From positions 2,242,416-2,306,415 of the forward strand of contig CP073693.1 in the NCBI GenBank assembly GCA_018228645.1: a stretch of DNA of 64,000 nucleotides. Reading direction: 5' to 3'. This DNA comes from Clostridiaceae bacterium Marseille-Q4143 (GTDB taxonomy: Bacteria; Bacillota; Clostridia; Lachnospirales; Lachnospiraceae). The position numbers and the translations under genes are program-made. This document shows, in pieces, positions 1-11,143 of this stretch. Below the pieces are notes generated by a model. The model searched no databases. It was not told where the DNA came from and saw only the letters and a list, made by a program, of their open reading frames with translations. The first letter of the stretch is position 1. Each line of letters begins with the position of its first letter.

Positions 1-112
1 TGGTGATGCGCTTAGGGGACACACCCGTTCCCATCCCGAACACGATGGTTAAGACCTAAGCGGCCGATGGTACTATGCTGGAGACGGCATGGGAGAGCAG
101 GTGGCTGCCAGA
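1..112 (+). rRNA. rrf: 5S rRNA (5' end cut by window)
   Basis: The window opens inside a 5S rRNA. The conserved segment around CCCATCCCGAACACG and the closing GGTGGCTGCCAGATT are both visible. Only a few bases at the 5' end are missing, since the family is about 117 nt. It lies 6 nt before tRNA-Ala and upstream of the 23S gene, which is not the usual 16S-23S-5S order. Confidence 0.93.
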
Positions 113-118
113 TTGAAT

Positions 119-191
119 GGGGGTGTAGCTCAGTTGGGAGAGCACCTGCCTTGCAAGCAGGGGGTCAAGGGTTCGAATCCCTCCATCTCCA
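119..191 (+). tRNA. tRNA-Ala(TGC)
   Basis: A 73-nt cloverleaf can be drawn by eye. It has a 7-bp acceptor stem (119-125 with 184-190), a D arm GCTC/GAGC, an anticodon stem CCTGC/GCAGG around CTTGCAA (anticodon TGC), a TTCGAAT T-loop and discriminator A191. CCA is not encoded. The position inside the rRNA operon matches the tRNA-Ala usually found in the 16S-23S spacer. Confidence 0.95.
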
Positions 192-479
192 TTGCGTGTA
201 TAGCACGCATTCAAGATGCGAACCTCGGAAGCACAGCTTCCTCGGTCATGGCATTACATGCCAATGCATTTGAATTTACAACCGCTTAGGAATGCAAGCA
301 TTCCACACGGTTCCAAATCCAAACGCGCTCGCATCTTTATGTACCTTGAAAATTGCATATGGTTAAATACAATATCTTTAACACAAAAGATACAAGACAT
401 CCGAGAAAAAACCAAAAATGTTTGTGAACACAAACGAACCTAAAACCAACGTTCATAACGCTATATGAATGGTAAAGTT
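192..479 (+). other. rRNA operon spacer, tRNA-Ala to 23S
   Basis: This 288-bp spacer has no convincing gene. It holds short inverted repeats (for example GAATGC/GCATTC near 290-303) of the kind that flank rRNAs and serve as processing stems. The AT-rich stretch with repeated AAAACCAA-like blocks just before 480 is typical of pre-23S leaders. Open frames here are chance products. Confidence 0.6.
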
Positions 480-3373
<2,894 letters not shown>

Positions 3374-3446
3374 AAGAGGTTTAGGGTAAAGGTTTTGGAA
3401 AGAAAAAAGTATTGACTGTATGCAGTTTTGAAGGTACAACCGTAAG

Positions 3447-3477
3447 AGAACATCACGAAAGTGATGTTCTTTTTTTG
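3447..3477 (+). terminator. rRNA operon terminator
   Basis: A 10-bp perfect stem (AGAACATCAC / GTGATGTTCT) with a GAAA tetraloop is followed by seven T. It lies 74 bp after the 23S with no 5S in between, so the operon ends with the 23S. Confidence 0.92.
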
Positions 3478-3484
3478 TGTGTTA

Positions 3485-3512
3485 TTGCTTGACTCGAAAA
3501 GTATGCTACAAT
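3485..3512 (+). promoter_or_regulatory. orphaned sigma-A promoter
   Basis: TTGCTT (3485-3490), a 16-bp spacer and TACAAT (3507-3512). It sits directly before the MarR remnant, so it was probably that gene's own promoter before the 5' part of the gene was lost. Confidence 0.5.
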
Positions 3513-3519
3513 AGTATTG

Positions 3520-3911
3520 TAAAAATAAGGAAATCCAAGAAATCCCATGTGTCAGCTTCGTTGAAGGATCTGGAAAAGAAAGGATTGGTTGAAAGAATTC
3601 AAAGTGCAGACAATAAGAAACATATTGAAATCAATTTGTTAAGTAAAGCAGAGCCAATTGTAGAAGCAGGACTGAAAGCACAGAGACAATTTGCCAAGAA
3701 TGTGTTAAGCGGGCTGTCAGAAGAAGAAAAAACGGTGTGTATCAGTGTATTTCAGAAAATCTGCAATAATGCAAACGAATTTTTAAAGAAAGAAAAGGAG
3801 CGGGAAGTATTGTTCAGTAAAACAAATCCAAAGGTTGGAATACTGATGATTCCAAAGACATGTGCCTATATGTGGATTATTGCGATGGGACTTCAGCTTT
3901 TATTATCTTAA
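3520..3911 (+). pseudogene. MarR-family regulator, 3' remnant
   Basis: The readable frame gives KKSHVSASLKDLEKKGLVER, the recognition helix and wing of a MarR winged helix. A long helical C-terminus rich in Lys and Glu follows, ending near codon 100 (SGLSEEEKTVCISVFQK). The N-terminal dimerisation helix and first half of the HTH are absent, and there is no start codon with a ribosome binding site. The last ~30 codons (after KEREVLF) do not look like MarR and may come from another gene joined by deletion. The product is very unlikely to be functional. The MarR relationship is clear from the preserved half; the origin of the tail is unknown. Confidence 0.7.
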
Positions 3912-3917
3912 AAGGAA

Positions 3918-3956
3918 AAAAAGCATCAGCCATTTTTTGTTTGGCTGATGCTTTCA
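3918..3956. terminator. bidirectional terminator
   Basis: AAAGCATCAGCCA pairs with TGGCTGATGCTTT. A-rich and T-rich flanks give a U-tract in both directions. It serves the flavodiiron gene on the minus strand and closes the MarR remnant on the plus strand. Confidence 0.85.
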
Positions 3957-3964
3957 TTCTCGAA

Positions 3965-5755
3965 TTACTGAATCGGTTCAAAATCCACGGCACCGTGTTT
4001 GCACAGCGGGCAGATGATATCTTCCGGAAGTTCATCTCCTTCATAGATATATCCGCAGACTTTGCACACGAATCCTTTCTTGCCGTCTGTTTCCGGCTTC
4101 GGTTTTACGTTCTGCTGGTAGTAGGTGTAGGTCATGGTATCCTGATCGCTCATGACACGGGCTTCTGTGACGCTGCAGATGAACATACCGTGAGTGCCCA
4201 GATCGACATACTGTTCTACTTTCAGAGACATAAAAGCGTTGATATATTTATCCAGGAATACCAGGCCGTTTCCGGAACGGTTGATCTTTTCACCTGCAAA
4301 CTTGTCAACTGTTCGTCCTGACTGGAAGCCAAACTGCTGGAAAACGGAAAATGGTGCATCTACGGACAGGCAATTAACATTCATGATGCCGGTCTGCTGG
4401 ATTACATGATGAGAGTAGTTTTCTTTATTGATATTGACCGCCACACGATAAGGATTATCTGTCAGCTGGGTGACGGTATTTACAATGAGACCATTGTCTT
4501 TCTTTCCGTCGTTGGAGGTAACCACATAGAGTCCATAGCCGATGCGGAAGAGGGCAGTCATATCATTTTTATTTGCAAGAGAATTGTCTTTTGCAATGTA
4601 TTCTTTGCAGAGCTCTTCTGTCATGGCGTCGATCTGTTTCCGGTTTTCTTCTTTCACAGATGACCAGATATGAACAGAATTTTTCAGCCAGTCAATTTTT
4701 TTGCATTTCGACATCATTTCTTTCATGATTTTTGCGGCCAGCGGTGCCCAGGTACCATTTTCAATGAGTCCGACAGTGCGGTTCTGATAATTGTGCTCTA
4801 CCAGTCTGGTGATGAAATCATTCATGAATGGATAAATACTTGCATTGTAAGTAGTCGTTGCAAGGATCAGTTTGGAATAACGGAAAGCATCGCTGACTGC
4901 CTGGGACATATCATCTCTTGCAAGGTCATAGATAACTACTTTGGGACATCCACTGGCGGTCAGTTTATCTGCGAGGAGAGAAACTGCCATTTTGGTATGT
5001 CCGTATACAGAAGTATAGGCAATCACAATACCATCGTCTTCCGGCTGATAGGAAGACCAGGTGTCATAAAGGTGAAGATAATGTCCCAGCTCTTCGGTCA
5101 ATACCGGTCCGTGAAGCGGGCAGATGATCTGAATGTCAAGGGTGGCAGCCACTTTCAGGAGATTCTGTACCTGAACACCGTATTTTCCAACGATTCCAAT
5201 AAAATATCTTCTTGCTTCGTCATCCCAAGGTTCTTCTATATCCAGTGCACCGAATTTTCCAAAACCATCTGCGGAGAAAAGAACCTTTTCTGTGCTGTCA
5301 TAGGTGACCATAACCTCCGGCCAGTGTACCATGGGTGCAAATACGAAGGTCAGCTGGTGATATCCAAGGGAGAGAGTTCCACCATTTCCCATTTCTATTT
5401 TCTGACCTTCCAGATTAAGCTCAAAGAAATTATGGATCATATTGAAGGCTTTTGCCGTAGCAACAACGGTGGTGTCCGGATAAACTCTCAGGAAGTTGGC
5501 AACATTTGCCGCATGGTCCGGTTCCATATGCTGCACGATGAGATAGTCCGGTTTACGGCCATCCAGAACCTGCTGAATATTGTCAAGCCACTGATGGGTA
5601 AATTCAGCATCTACCGTATCCATGACTGCAATTTTTTCATCCAGAATGACATAGGAATTATAGGACATTCCGTTTGGTACTTTGTACTGACCCTCAAAAA
5701 GGTCAATGCGGTGATCGTTTACGCCGACGTATTGAATGGTATCTGTGACTTTCAT
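3965..5755 (-). CDS. fprA: flavodiiron protein with flavin reductase and rubredoxin domains
   Basis: This 596-aa cytoplasmic enzyme reduces O2 to water or NO to N2O to protect anaerobes. Domains in order: a metallo-beta-lactamase-like diiron domain (1-250) with ligands H76-x-E78-x-D80-H81 in HMEPDHAAN, a later His in VHWPE, Asp in FSADGFG and His in CPLHGP; a flavodoxin domain (about 255-395) with FMN loop TSVYGHT; a flavin-reductase domain (about 410-550, from ALFRIGYGLYVVTS); and a C-terminal rubredoxin with CKVCGYIY and CPLC. The four-domain fusion means electrons can pass from NAD(P)H to the diiron site within one chain. The start is the ATG preceded by GGAGGA; an upstream in-frame extension is not protein-like. 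It is transcribed divergently from a Crp/Fnr-type regulator, its likely sensor. All visible ligands are intact. Confidence 0.93.
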   Translation of the reverse strand: MKVTDTIQYVGVNDHRIDLFEGQYKVPNGMSYNSYVILDEKIAVMDTVDAEFTHQWLDNIQQVLDGRKPDYLIVQHMEPDHAANVANFLRVYPDTTVVATAKAFNMIHNFFELNLEGQKIEMGNGGTLSLGYHQLTFVFAPMVHWPEVMVTYDSTEKVLFSADGFGKFGALDIEEPWDDEARRYFIGIVGKYGVQVQNLLKVAATLDIQIICPLHGPVLTEELGHYLHLYDTWSSYQPEDDGIVIAYTSVYGHTKMAVSLLADKLTASGCPKVVIYDLARDDMSQAVSDAFRYSKLILATTTYNASIYPFMNDFITRLVEHNYQNRTVGLIENGTWAPLAAKIMKEMMSKCKKIDWLKNSVHIWSSVKEENRKQIDAMTEELCKEYIAKDNSLANKNDMTALFRIGYGLYVVTSNDGKKDNGLIVNTVTQLTDNPYRVAVNINKENYSHHVIQQTGIMNVNCLSVDAPFSVFQQFGFQSGRTVDKFAGEKINRSGNGLVFLDKYINAFMSLKVEQYVDLGTHGMFICSVTEARVMSDQDTMTYTYYQQNVKPKPETDGKKGFVCKVCGYIYEGDELPEDIICPLCKHGAVDFEPIQ

Positions 5756-5831
5756 AGTAGAGTCCTCCGTTTTATATGGTGCGTTGATTTGTTGTTTGTT
5801 AACTTTGTTAAAATAATAACAGAAAAAACAA

Positions 5832-5871
5832 AACAGTTCTGTTGCAAAAGCCACAAATAGAGAGGTATAAT
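5832..5871 (+). promoter_or_regulatory. promoter of the Crp/Fnr gene with overlapping dyad
   Basis: TTGCAA (5842-5847), an 18-bp spacer and a perfect TATAAT (5866-5871) lie just before the regulator. A dyad AACAG-TT-CTGTT (5832-5843) touches the -35 box, a placement expected for an autoregulatory or shared operator. The same 140-bp gap must hold the minus-strand fprA promoter. Two copies of TTTGTTAA (about 5797-5813) are also present there. Confidence 0.6.
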
Positions 5872-5893
5872 AAAAAAAAGGGGGAAACTTCAG

Positions 5894-6529
5894 ATGACAA
5901 GCAATACACTTTTTACAGATATTCTTCCCGAGGAACAGGAAAGAATGCGCGTTTGTTTCAAGGCAAGGGAAGCAGTGTTTCAAAATGGGGAAACGGTGAT
6001 GGAATACTCCAACACCATGAAGAAGATCGGACTGATTCTCTATGGACGGGCCGTGCTGTACTGCTGTGATGAGGAAGGCAATGAATATGTGATTGACGAA
6101 TTGAAAAAGGATGCAGTCTTTGGAGAACCCTTTCTTCTCCCTACGGACTTTCAGCACTATTATGTGAAAGCGGAAGAAGAAACCAGGGTAATGTTTATCG
6201 ATTATGAGCATGTGATCAAACGGTGTGAGAATGCATGCTGGCATCACAGCCAGTTGGTCAGTAATCTCTTTCAGATGACTGCACTGCAGTCCAGGCAGCA
6301 GATGGAACGGATTTATGTGTTGTCCAGGTCAACTACGAGAAAAAAGATTCTGGCATATCTCAATCATCTTTCAGCAGAAATGCATAATCAGAAAATTCAT
6401 CTGCCCATGTCCTATACGGCGTTGGCACAATATCTTTGTGTAGATCGCAGTGCAATGACAAGAGAACTGAAAAATCTGGAGAATGAGGGCGTATTAAAAA
6501 AAGAAGGCAGGGAGATTCGGCTTGTTTGA
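5894..6529 (+). CDS. Crp/Fnr-family transcription regulator
   Basis: A 211-aa regulator with an N-terminal cyclic-nucleotide-binding-like barrel (about 15-115, with the VFGEPFLL turn) and a C-terminal winged helix (about 145-211). The HTH reads YTALAQYLCVDRSAMTRELK, and the wing ends KKEGREIRLV. No N-terminal cysteine cluster is present, so it is not a classic Fe-S Fnr. Cysteines near residues 20, 57 and 110 could be redox or metal sensing, but this cannot be read from sequence alone. The start is the ATG after GGGGGAAACTTCAG. It is divergent from fprA and most likely controls it. The family call is firm; the ligand is unknown. Confidence 0.88.
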   Translation: MTSNTLFTDILPEEQERMRVCFKAREAVFQNGETVMEYSNTMKKIGLILYGRAVLYCCDEEGNEYVIDELKKDAVFGEPFLLPTDFQHYYVKAEEETRVMFIDYEHVIKRCENACWHHSQLVSNLFQMTALQSRQQMERIYVLSRSTTRKKILAYLNHLSAEMHNQKIHLPMSYTALAQYLCVDRSAMTRELKNLENEGVLKKEGREIRLV

Positions 6530-6754
6530 AAAGAAGAAACGTGGGCACCGTATTTGCAGAGTGCAGTGGTATTTGGAAGAGGCCGTCTTCTGGATGACTC
6601 AGAAGAAACGTTGGTGCTTACAAGAAAAATTGCAGAAAAATATTATCCGGGAAAGGAACTTATTGAAGAGGAGATCCGGCGGTCTGGAAAAGCCGTTCAG
6701 GTATATGAAATCAGTATTGAGCATTTGAGCGGTAAGGAGATACAGGAGAAGTAG
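6530..6754 (+). pseudogene. pyridoxamine 5'-phosphate oxidase-like flavoprotein, C-terminal remnant
   Basis: The frame directly after the Crp/Fnr stop codon reads KEETWAPYLQSAVVFGRGRL and continues through TRKIAEKYYPG to a normal end. This matches the C-terminal half of small FMN-binding PNPOx-like proteins (strand YxSVVVFGxxxxL, then the helix with a KY pair). The N-terminal FMN-binding half and start codon are absent, so the fragment lies flush against its neighbour. That arrangement suggests a clean deletion between the two genes. It could only be translated by read-through or an internal TTG. Confidence 0.65.
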
Positions 6755-6761
6755 AAAAAAT

Positions 6762-6803
6762 CCGGGAGAGACGATTACAGGAATCATCTCTCCCGGTCTT
6801 TTT
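6762..6803. terminator. bidirectional terminator
   Basis: CCGGGAGAGA (6762-6771) pairs with TCTCTCCCGG (6787-6796), followed by TCTTTTT. The TTA stop of the minus-strand transporter lies in the T-tract, so the hairpin also ends that gene. Confidence 0.85.
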
Positions 6804-8136
6804 ATTTCCACTGAAATGTAATAATACCATAAATATAAATAATGGCAATGACAGCAGGAACAAAATACTGGAACAGTGGTTTCATAAAGGAGCGGATCTT
6901 CAGTCCTGATCCAGTGTTTGCTTCTTCTAAGAAATGTTCCCATCCCCAGCCAAACTTGTTGCAGCAGAACAGGGCAAGCACAAGAGAACCAAGAGGAAGA
7001 ATATTGGTGGATACAATAAAATCCCAGAAATCGAGCCATGCGGTACCCTCAGCAAATGGCTGAAAATGAAAGACACTGTAGCCAAGAGCGGTAGTCATTG
7101 CAAGCAGGAAAACAACAATGCCACAGATCAGACTTCCTTTTGGACGGGACCAGCCGGTTAATTCGCGCACCATGGCAAGGATATTTTCACAAACTCCAAG
7201 GACGGTGGACATGGCTGCAAAAATCATAAACAGGAAGAAAAGAGTTCCCCATAAATGACCGCCTGCCATATGATTAAATACAGCAGCCATAGTATCAAAC
7301 AGAAGACTTGGTCCTGCATTTACTTCCAGATTATAAGTGAAGCAGGCCGGGAAGATAATGATACCAGCCAGAATCGCTACTAATGTATCCAAAGTAATGA
7401 CATGAACAGCTTCTCCCATCAGAGAACGTTCTTTTCCAATATAGCTTCCAAAAATAGCCATTCCTCCCATACCTGTGGACAGGGTAAAGAAGGCCTGATT
7501 CATGGCACCGACAATGACGGATCCATTAATTTTGGAAAAGTCCGGTTTGAGATAAAAAATCATGCCTTCGCCAGCTCCAGACAGAAAAAGGCTGTGGATG
7601 GCAAGTACAAGCATCAGAACCAGCAGTGCAGACATCATAAATTTGGATACACGTTCCAGACCGCCCTGCAGGTTGAAGGAAAGAATAATAAATGCAACCA
7701 CAACCGTGACCAGAAGAAATGACACATTGATCACCGGGTTGGAAATCATGGAAACAAAACCAAGAGAACTATTTTGTCCTGTCAGAAATTTACAAAAATA
7801 ATAAATGATCCATCCGCAGACCACAGTATAAAATGCCATCAGGGAAAGGTTTCCTATAAAGCATATCCAACCGAAAATTCCCCATTTCTGTCCTGGTTTT
7901 TCCAGTTTCTGATACATGTAGAGCGGGCTGGTCTGGGCTGCTCTTCCAATAGAAAACTCCATGACTAACGCAGGAATTCCCAGAAGGATCAGACACAAGA
8001 TATAGACCAGCATGAAGCTGCCGCCTCCGTTCTGCCCGCATAGCCATGGAAATTTCCAGACATTTCCGCAGCCAATGGCACAGCCGGCAGACAGCATAAT
8101 AAAGCCCATACGGCTTCCAAGCTGTTCGCGTTTCAT
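6802..8136 (-). CDS. sodium-dependent transporter, NSS (SNF) family
   Basis: A 444-aa integral membrane protein with about 11-12 hydrophobic segments. The N-terminus carries the NSS signature: GFIMLSAGCAIGCGNVWKFP in TM1, the unwound Na+/substrate-binding helix, then GGGSFMLVY and MEFSIGRAAQ. Members import amino acids with Na+; bacterial homologues often have 11 TMs. The start is the ATG preceded by AAAGGGG with 8-nt spacing; ten more codons upstream are open but lack a ribosome site. It is divergent from a LysR regulator, a common regulator-target pair. A second NSS gene lies at 47.5 kb and is clearly a different paralogue. The substrate cannot be told. Confidence 0.88.
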   Translation of the reverse strand: MKREQLGSRMGFIMLSAGCAIGCGNVWKFPWLCGQNGGGSFMLVYILCLILLGIPALVMEFSIGRAAQTSPLYMYQKLEKPGQKWGIFGWICFIGNLSLMAFYTVVCGWIIYYFCKFLTGQNSSLGFVSMISNPVINVSFLLVTVVVAFIILSFNLQGGLERVSKFMMSALLVLMLVLAIHSLFLSGAGEGMIFYLKPDFSKINGSVIVGAMNQAFFTLSTGMGGMAIFGSYIGKERSLMGEAVHVITLDTLVAILAGIIIFPACFTYNLEVNAGPSLLFDTMAAVFNHMAGGHLWGTLFFLFMIFAAMSTVLGVCENILAMVRELTGWSRPKGSLICGIVVFLLAMTTALGYSVFHFQPFAEGTAWLDFWDFIVSTNILPLGSLVLALFCCNKFGWGWEHFLEEANTGSGLKIRSFMKPLFQYFVPAVIAIIYIYGIITFQWK

Positions 8137-8177
8137 TTGTTGATAACCCCTTTCATTATTATACATTCAATAGATCA

Positions 8178-8206
8178 ATTATAGTGCAGTGATCAGTATT
8201 TGTAAA
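8178..8206 (-). promoter_or_regulatory. promoter of the NSS transporter
   Basis: On the minus strand, TTTACA (8206-8201), a 17-bp spacer and TATAAT (8183-8178). Confidence 0.6.
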
Positions 8207-8228
8207 ATTGATGATTTCATGATATACT
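8190..8228 (+). promoter_or_regulatory. LysR gene promoter with candidate LysR box
   Basis: TTGTAA (8200-8205), a 17-bp spacer and TATACT (8223-8228). The -35 boxes of this promoter and the divergent one overlap. The surrounding ATCA-N13-TGAT dyad has the T-N11-A form that LysR proteins bind, so one protein could control both directions. Confidence 0.55.
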
Positions 8229-8259
8229 AACGAAAATATCGTTTGTAGAAGGAAATAGA

Positions 8260-9144
8260 ATGGACATTCATGTATTGAAAACATTTATTGCCGTTTGTGA
8301 ATACTCCGGTTTTTCGGCGGCGGCGAAAAAATTAGGTTATACGCAGTCAACGGTCTCTTCTCAGATCCGACAACTGGAAAAAGAACTGAATGTCAGTTTA
8401 TTTGACCGTTTTTACCATAAGATTAAGCTGACTTCCGATGGCGCAATTGTATTAAGATATGCCAGAGATATGGTAGAATCTAATGAAAAAATGTTGTCGG
8501 AAATCAGACGGACGGAACATATAGCAGGAACGATCCGGCTTTCTATGTCCAGTTCTGTCTGTAACCGCTATTTTAAAGATGATTTTTTGCAATTCAGGGA
8601 ACGATTTCCAGGGATACATCTGATTGTCTCAGAAAGCGGAACAGAAGAGATGTTTCATATGCTGCAAAAGAATGAAACAGATCTGGTATTCACTCTGGAT
8701 AGCCATATTTATGATTCAGAGTATGTCATCTGTGCGGAACGGGAGGAGTCGGTGCATTTTATTGCGGCAGCAGATCATTCTGCCGTGCAGTGGCCAGAGC
8801 TCACTCTGCCTGTATTATGTTCGGAAGAATTTGTTCTGACAGAAAATAATATGAGTTATCGAAAAATGTTGAATGCAGAACTGGCAGCCAGATCACTGGA
8901 ACTGAACCCGGTTCTTGAGATTGGAAATCCCATCCAGATCTGTGAACTTGTCAGGAGCAGCAGATTACTTTCCTTTTTACCAGACTTTATCACAGAGGAA
9001 TATGTGAAATCAGGGCAGCTTAGCAGACTGAATGTAACAGACTGTCCAGTAAAAGTCTGGACGCAGCTTTTGATTCATAAAAATAAATGGCGTTCTGCAG
9101 CTTTGAATGCGTTTATTGATTTTTATAAAGAAGTCATTCATTAG
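8260..9144 (+). CDS. LysR-family transcription regulator
   Basis: A 294-aa LysR protein. Residues 1-60 form the winged helix with the family HTH SGFSAAAKKLGYTQSTVSSQ and the IRQLEKELNVSLFDR helix. Residues about 90-290 form the periplasmic-binding-like effector domain. The ATG follows AGAAGGAAATAG. It faces the NSS transporter and likely regulates it in response to the transported substrate. No degenerate positions are seen in the HTH. The effector is unknown. Confidence 0.9.
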   Translation: MDIHVLKTFIAVCEYSGFSAAAKKLGYTQSTVSSQIRQLEKELNVSLFDRFYHKIKLTSDGAIVLRYARDMVESNEKMLSEIRRTEHIAGTIRLSMSSSVCNRYFKDDFLQFRERFPGIHLIVSESGTEEMFHMLQKNETDLVFTLDSHIYDSEYVICAEREESVHFIAAADHSAVQWPELTLPVLCSEEFVLTENNMSYRKMLNAELAARSLELNPVLEIGNPIQICELVRSSRLLSFLPDFITEEYVKSGQLSRLNVTDCPVKVWTQLLIHKNKWRSAALNAFIDFYKEVIH

Positions 9145-9176
9145 TTTACTGTTGAATCGAAATGCAAGGATGGATA

Positions 9177-9205
9177 TTGTTTCAGAAATATTTTTCTGAT
9201 AAAAT
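9177..9205 (+). promoter_or_regulatory. promoter of the LUD-DUF362 pair
   Basis: TTGTTT (9177-9182), a 17-bp spacer and TAAAAT (9200-9205). The spacer contains the dyad CAGAAA-TATT-TTTCTG (9183-9198), a possible operator between the two boxes. Confidence 0.55.
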
Positions 9206-9246
9206 ACAAATGAAACTTTACTACAGAAACAAAAAGGAGCCTGGAT

Positions 9247-9873
9247 ATGAACGAAAATATGGTAAAGAGAAATGTTTGTCTTGCCCAGACTGTAATTAAA
9301 GGTCTGGAATCACGTAATATGTCTGGATATTATGCTGCAAATAAGGAAGAAGCACTGAAAAAGGCACTGGAGCTGATTCCAGAAGGCAGTAAAATTGCCA
9401 TGGGTGGATGTATGAGTGCACACGAAATCGGATTGATCAAAGCTCTGGAAGAAGGCAATTATCATTATTTGGATCGTGCAAAGATGGAGCCAAGAGAAGG
9501 TCTTATGGCTGCTTATGATGCAGATGTATTTCTTTCCAGTGCCAATGCCATGACCAGTGATGGTATTCTGGTGAATATCGATGGAAATGCCAACCGCGTA
9601 TCCTGTATCGCGCAGGGACCGAGGAAAGTCGTTTTCATTGTTGGCATGAATAAAGTCTGTGATGACCTTGACAGTGCCATGAAACGTGCCAGAAATGTGG
9701 CAGCACCGGCAAACACACAAAGATTTGACATCAAAACTCCGTGTAAGGAAAAAGGAAAATGTTTTGACTGCAAATCTCCGGATACGATCTGCTGTCAATT
9801 CCTGATTACCAGATATTCCAGACATACCGATCGCATTCATGTGATTCTGGTAAATGATACGTTGGGATTCTAA
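9247..9873 (+). CDS. LUD-domain protein
   Basis: A 208-aa protein of the LUD (lactate utilisation, YkgG/LutC-like) fold. It carries IAMGGCMSAHEIGL and the characteristic MTSDGILVNIDGNANR. Fold relatives bind CoA or nucleotide-like ligands, and some take part in lactate oxidation. Here no LutA/LutB partner is present, so a role in lactate use is not supported. The C-terminal part has several Cys (CKEKGKCFDCKSPDTICC, about 166-183) that could bind metal. The ATG follows AAAAAGGAGCCTGGAT. Twenty nt separate it from the DUF362 Fe-S gene, suggesting one operon and a shared redox job. Confidence 0.82.
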   Translation: MNENMVKRNVCLAQTVIKGLESRNMSGYYAANKEEALKKALELIPEGSKIAMGGCMSAHEIGLIKALEEGNYHYLDRAKMEPREGLMAAYDADVFLSSANAMTSDGILVNIDGNANRVSCIAQGPRKVVFIVGMNKVCDDLDSAMKRARNVAAPANTQRFDIKTPCKEKGKCFDCKSPDTICCQFLITRYSRHTDRIHVILVNDTLGF

Positions 9874-9893
9874 GGATAGGAGAGAAATATAAG

Positions 9894-11018
9894 ATGGAGA
9901 AATCAACTGTTTATTTTACGGATTTCCGGTGTCCGGTAGGCACCAGCCAGCTGGATAAGCTGAAAAAGCTCTGCATCGCAGCCGGAATCAAAGACATTGA
10001 CATGGATGGAAAGTTTGTGGCAATTAAGATGCACTTCGGTGAGCTTGGAAACATGGCCTTCCTTCGTCCGAACTATGCGAAGGTAGTGGCTGATCTCTGC
10101 AAAGAGCAGGGGGGAATGCCGTTTCTGACAGACTGCAATACTCTGTATCCGGGAAGCAGAAAAAATGCACTGGAGCATTTGGACTGTGCAAACCTTAACG
10201 GTTTTAACACCATTACGACGGGATGTCAGATTATCATTGGAGACGGACTTCGCGGAACCGATGAAGTAGAAGTCCCGGTTGTGAACGGGGAATACTGCAA
10301 AACAGCCCTCATTGGACATGCAATCATGGATGCGGACATTTTCATCAGTCTGAGTCATTTCAAAGGACATGAGACAACCGGATTTGGCGGAGCCCTTAAA
10401 AATATTGGTATGGGCTGTGGAAGCCGTGCCGGAAAAATGCAGCAGCACGCAAGCGGAAAACCGGCAATCAACGAAGAAGTCTGTCGTGGCTGCCGCCGCT
10501 GTGCAAAAGAATGCGGCAGTGATGCAATTACCTATGTCAACAAAAAAGCAGTGATTGATTATGATAAATGTAAAGGCTGCGGCCGTTGTATTGGAGCCTG
10601 CAGTTACGATGCAGTCTACAATCCGAATAGCAGTGCAAATGAGCTTCTCGACCGTAAAATGGCTGAGTATGCACAGGCTGTCTGTCATGGCCGTCCGCAT
10701 TTCCATATTGCACTGGTGCAGGATATCAGTCCTAACTGTGACTGCCATGGCGAGAACGATGCCCCGATCCTTCCGGATATCGGAATGTTCGCAAGCTTCG
10801 ATCCAGTGGCACTGGATCAGGCATGTGCGGATGCCTGCCTGAAAGCAACCCCGATTGAAAACAGCCAGCTGGGCGAGCATCTGGCAGAGCCGGGATGGCA
10901 TTGTCACCACGATCATTTCAAAGACTCCAACCCGAATATTGAGTGGAAAGCAACCCTCGACCAGGCAGAGAAGATCGGCCTTGGAACGAGAGCTTATGAG
11001 TTGAAGAGAATTAAATAA
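9894..11018 (+). CDS. DUF362 protein with two 4Fe-4S clusters
   Basis: A 374-aa protein. Residues about 1-190 are the DUF362 domain, with KMHFGELGN, DCNTLYPGSR and SHFKGHETTGFGGALKNIGM. Residues about 190-250 form a bacterial ferredoxin module with CRGCRRCAKECGSDAI and CKGCGRCIGACSYDAV. The remainder (FASFDPVALDQAC onward) is the second part of DUF362. Such proteins are common in strict anaerobes; the reaction is not established. It shares an operon with the LUD gene, so the pair may act on one substrate, with the ferredoxin part handling electrons. The ATG follows AGGAGAGAAATATAAG. Confidence 0.85.
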   Translation: MEKSTVYFTDFRCPVGTSQLDKLKKLCIAAGIKDIDMDGKFVAIKMHFGELGNMAFLRPNYAKVVADLCKEQGGMPFLTDCNTLYPGSRKNALEHLDCANLNGFNTITTGCQIIIGDGLRGTDEVEVPVVNGEYCKTALIGHAIMDADIFISLSHFKGHETTGFGGALKNIGMGCGSRAGKMQQHASGKPAINEEVCRGCRRCAKECGSDAITYVNKKAVIDYDKCKGCGRCIGACSYDAVYNPNSSANELLDRKMAEYAQAVCHGRPHFHIALVQDISPNCDCHGENDAPILPDIGMFASFDPVALDQACADACLKATPIENSQLGEHLAEPGWHCHHDHFKDSNPNIEWKATLDQAEKIGLGTRAYELKRIK

Positions 11019-11031
11019 TAAATTTTGATTA

Positions 11032-11128
11032 TTGACATAGCCGTACGGCTAAGAATATACTATGCGTATAAAACTTGTTCGTACGGCTACATTTTTGCTC
11101 TTGTGATTAAAAATGAGCCGTACGACTA
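11032..11128 (+). promoter_or_regulatory. hipBA promoter with three operators
   Basis: TTGACA (11032-11037), an 18-bp spacer and TATACT (11056-11061). The spacer is almost filled by the perfect 14-bp palindrome TAGCCGTACGGCTA (11038-11051). A second copy with one good half-site (GTACGGCTA, 11081-11089) and a third (AGCCGTACGACT, 11116-11127) follow before the start. Spacing of about 38-42 bp puts them near the same DNA face. This is a typical autorepression array for HipB. Confidence 0.85.
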
Positions 11129-11143
11129 TATTTGGAGAAAAAT

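Noticed and set aside
4670..5860. A 396-codon plus-strand frame opposite the flavodiiron gene
   Set aside because: It is antisense to a gene with all family motifs; the predicted protein is rich in Cys, Phe and His with no domain pattern.
9903..10916. A 337-codon minus-strand frame opposite the DUF362 gene
   Set aside because: Antisense shadow of a well-supported Fe-S protein, no ribosome site.
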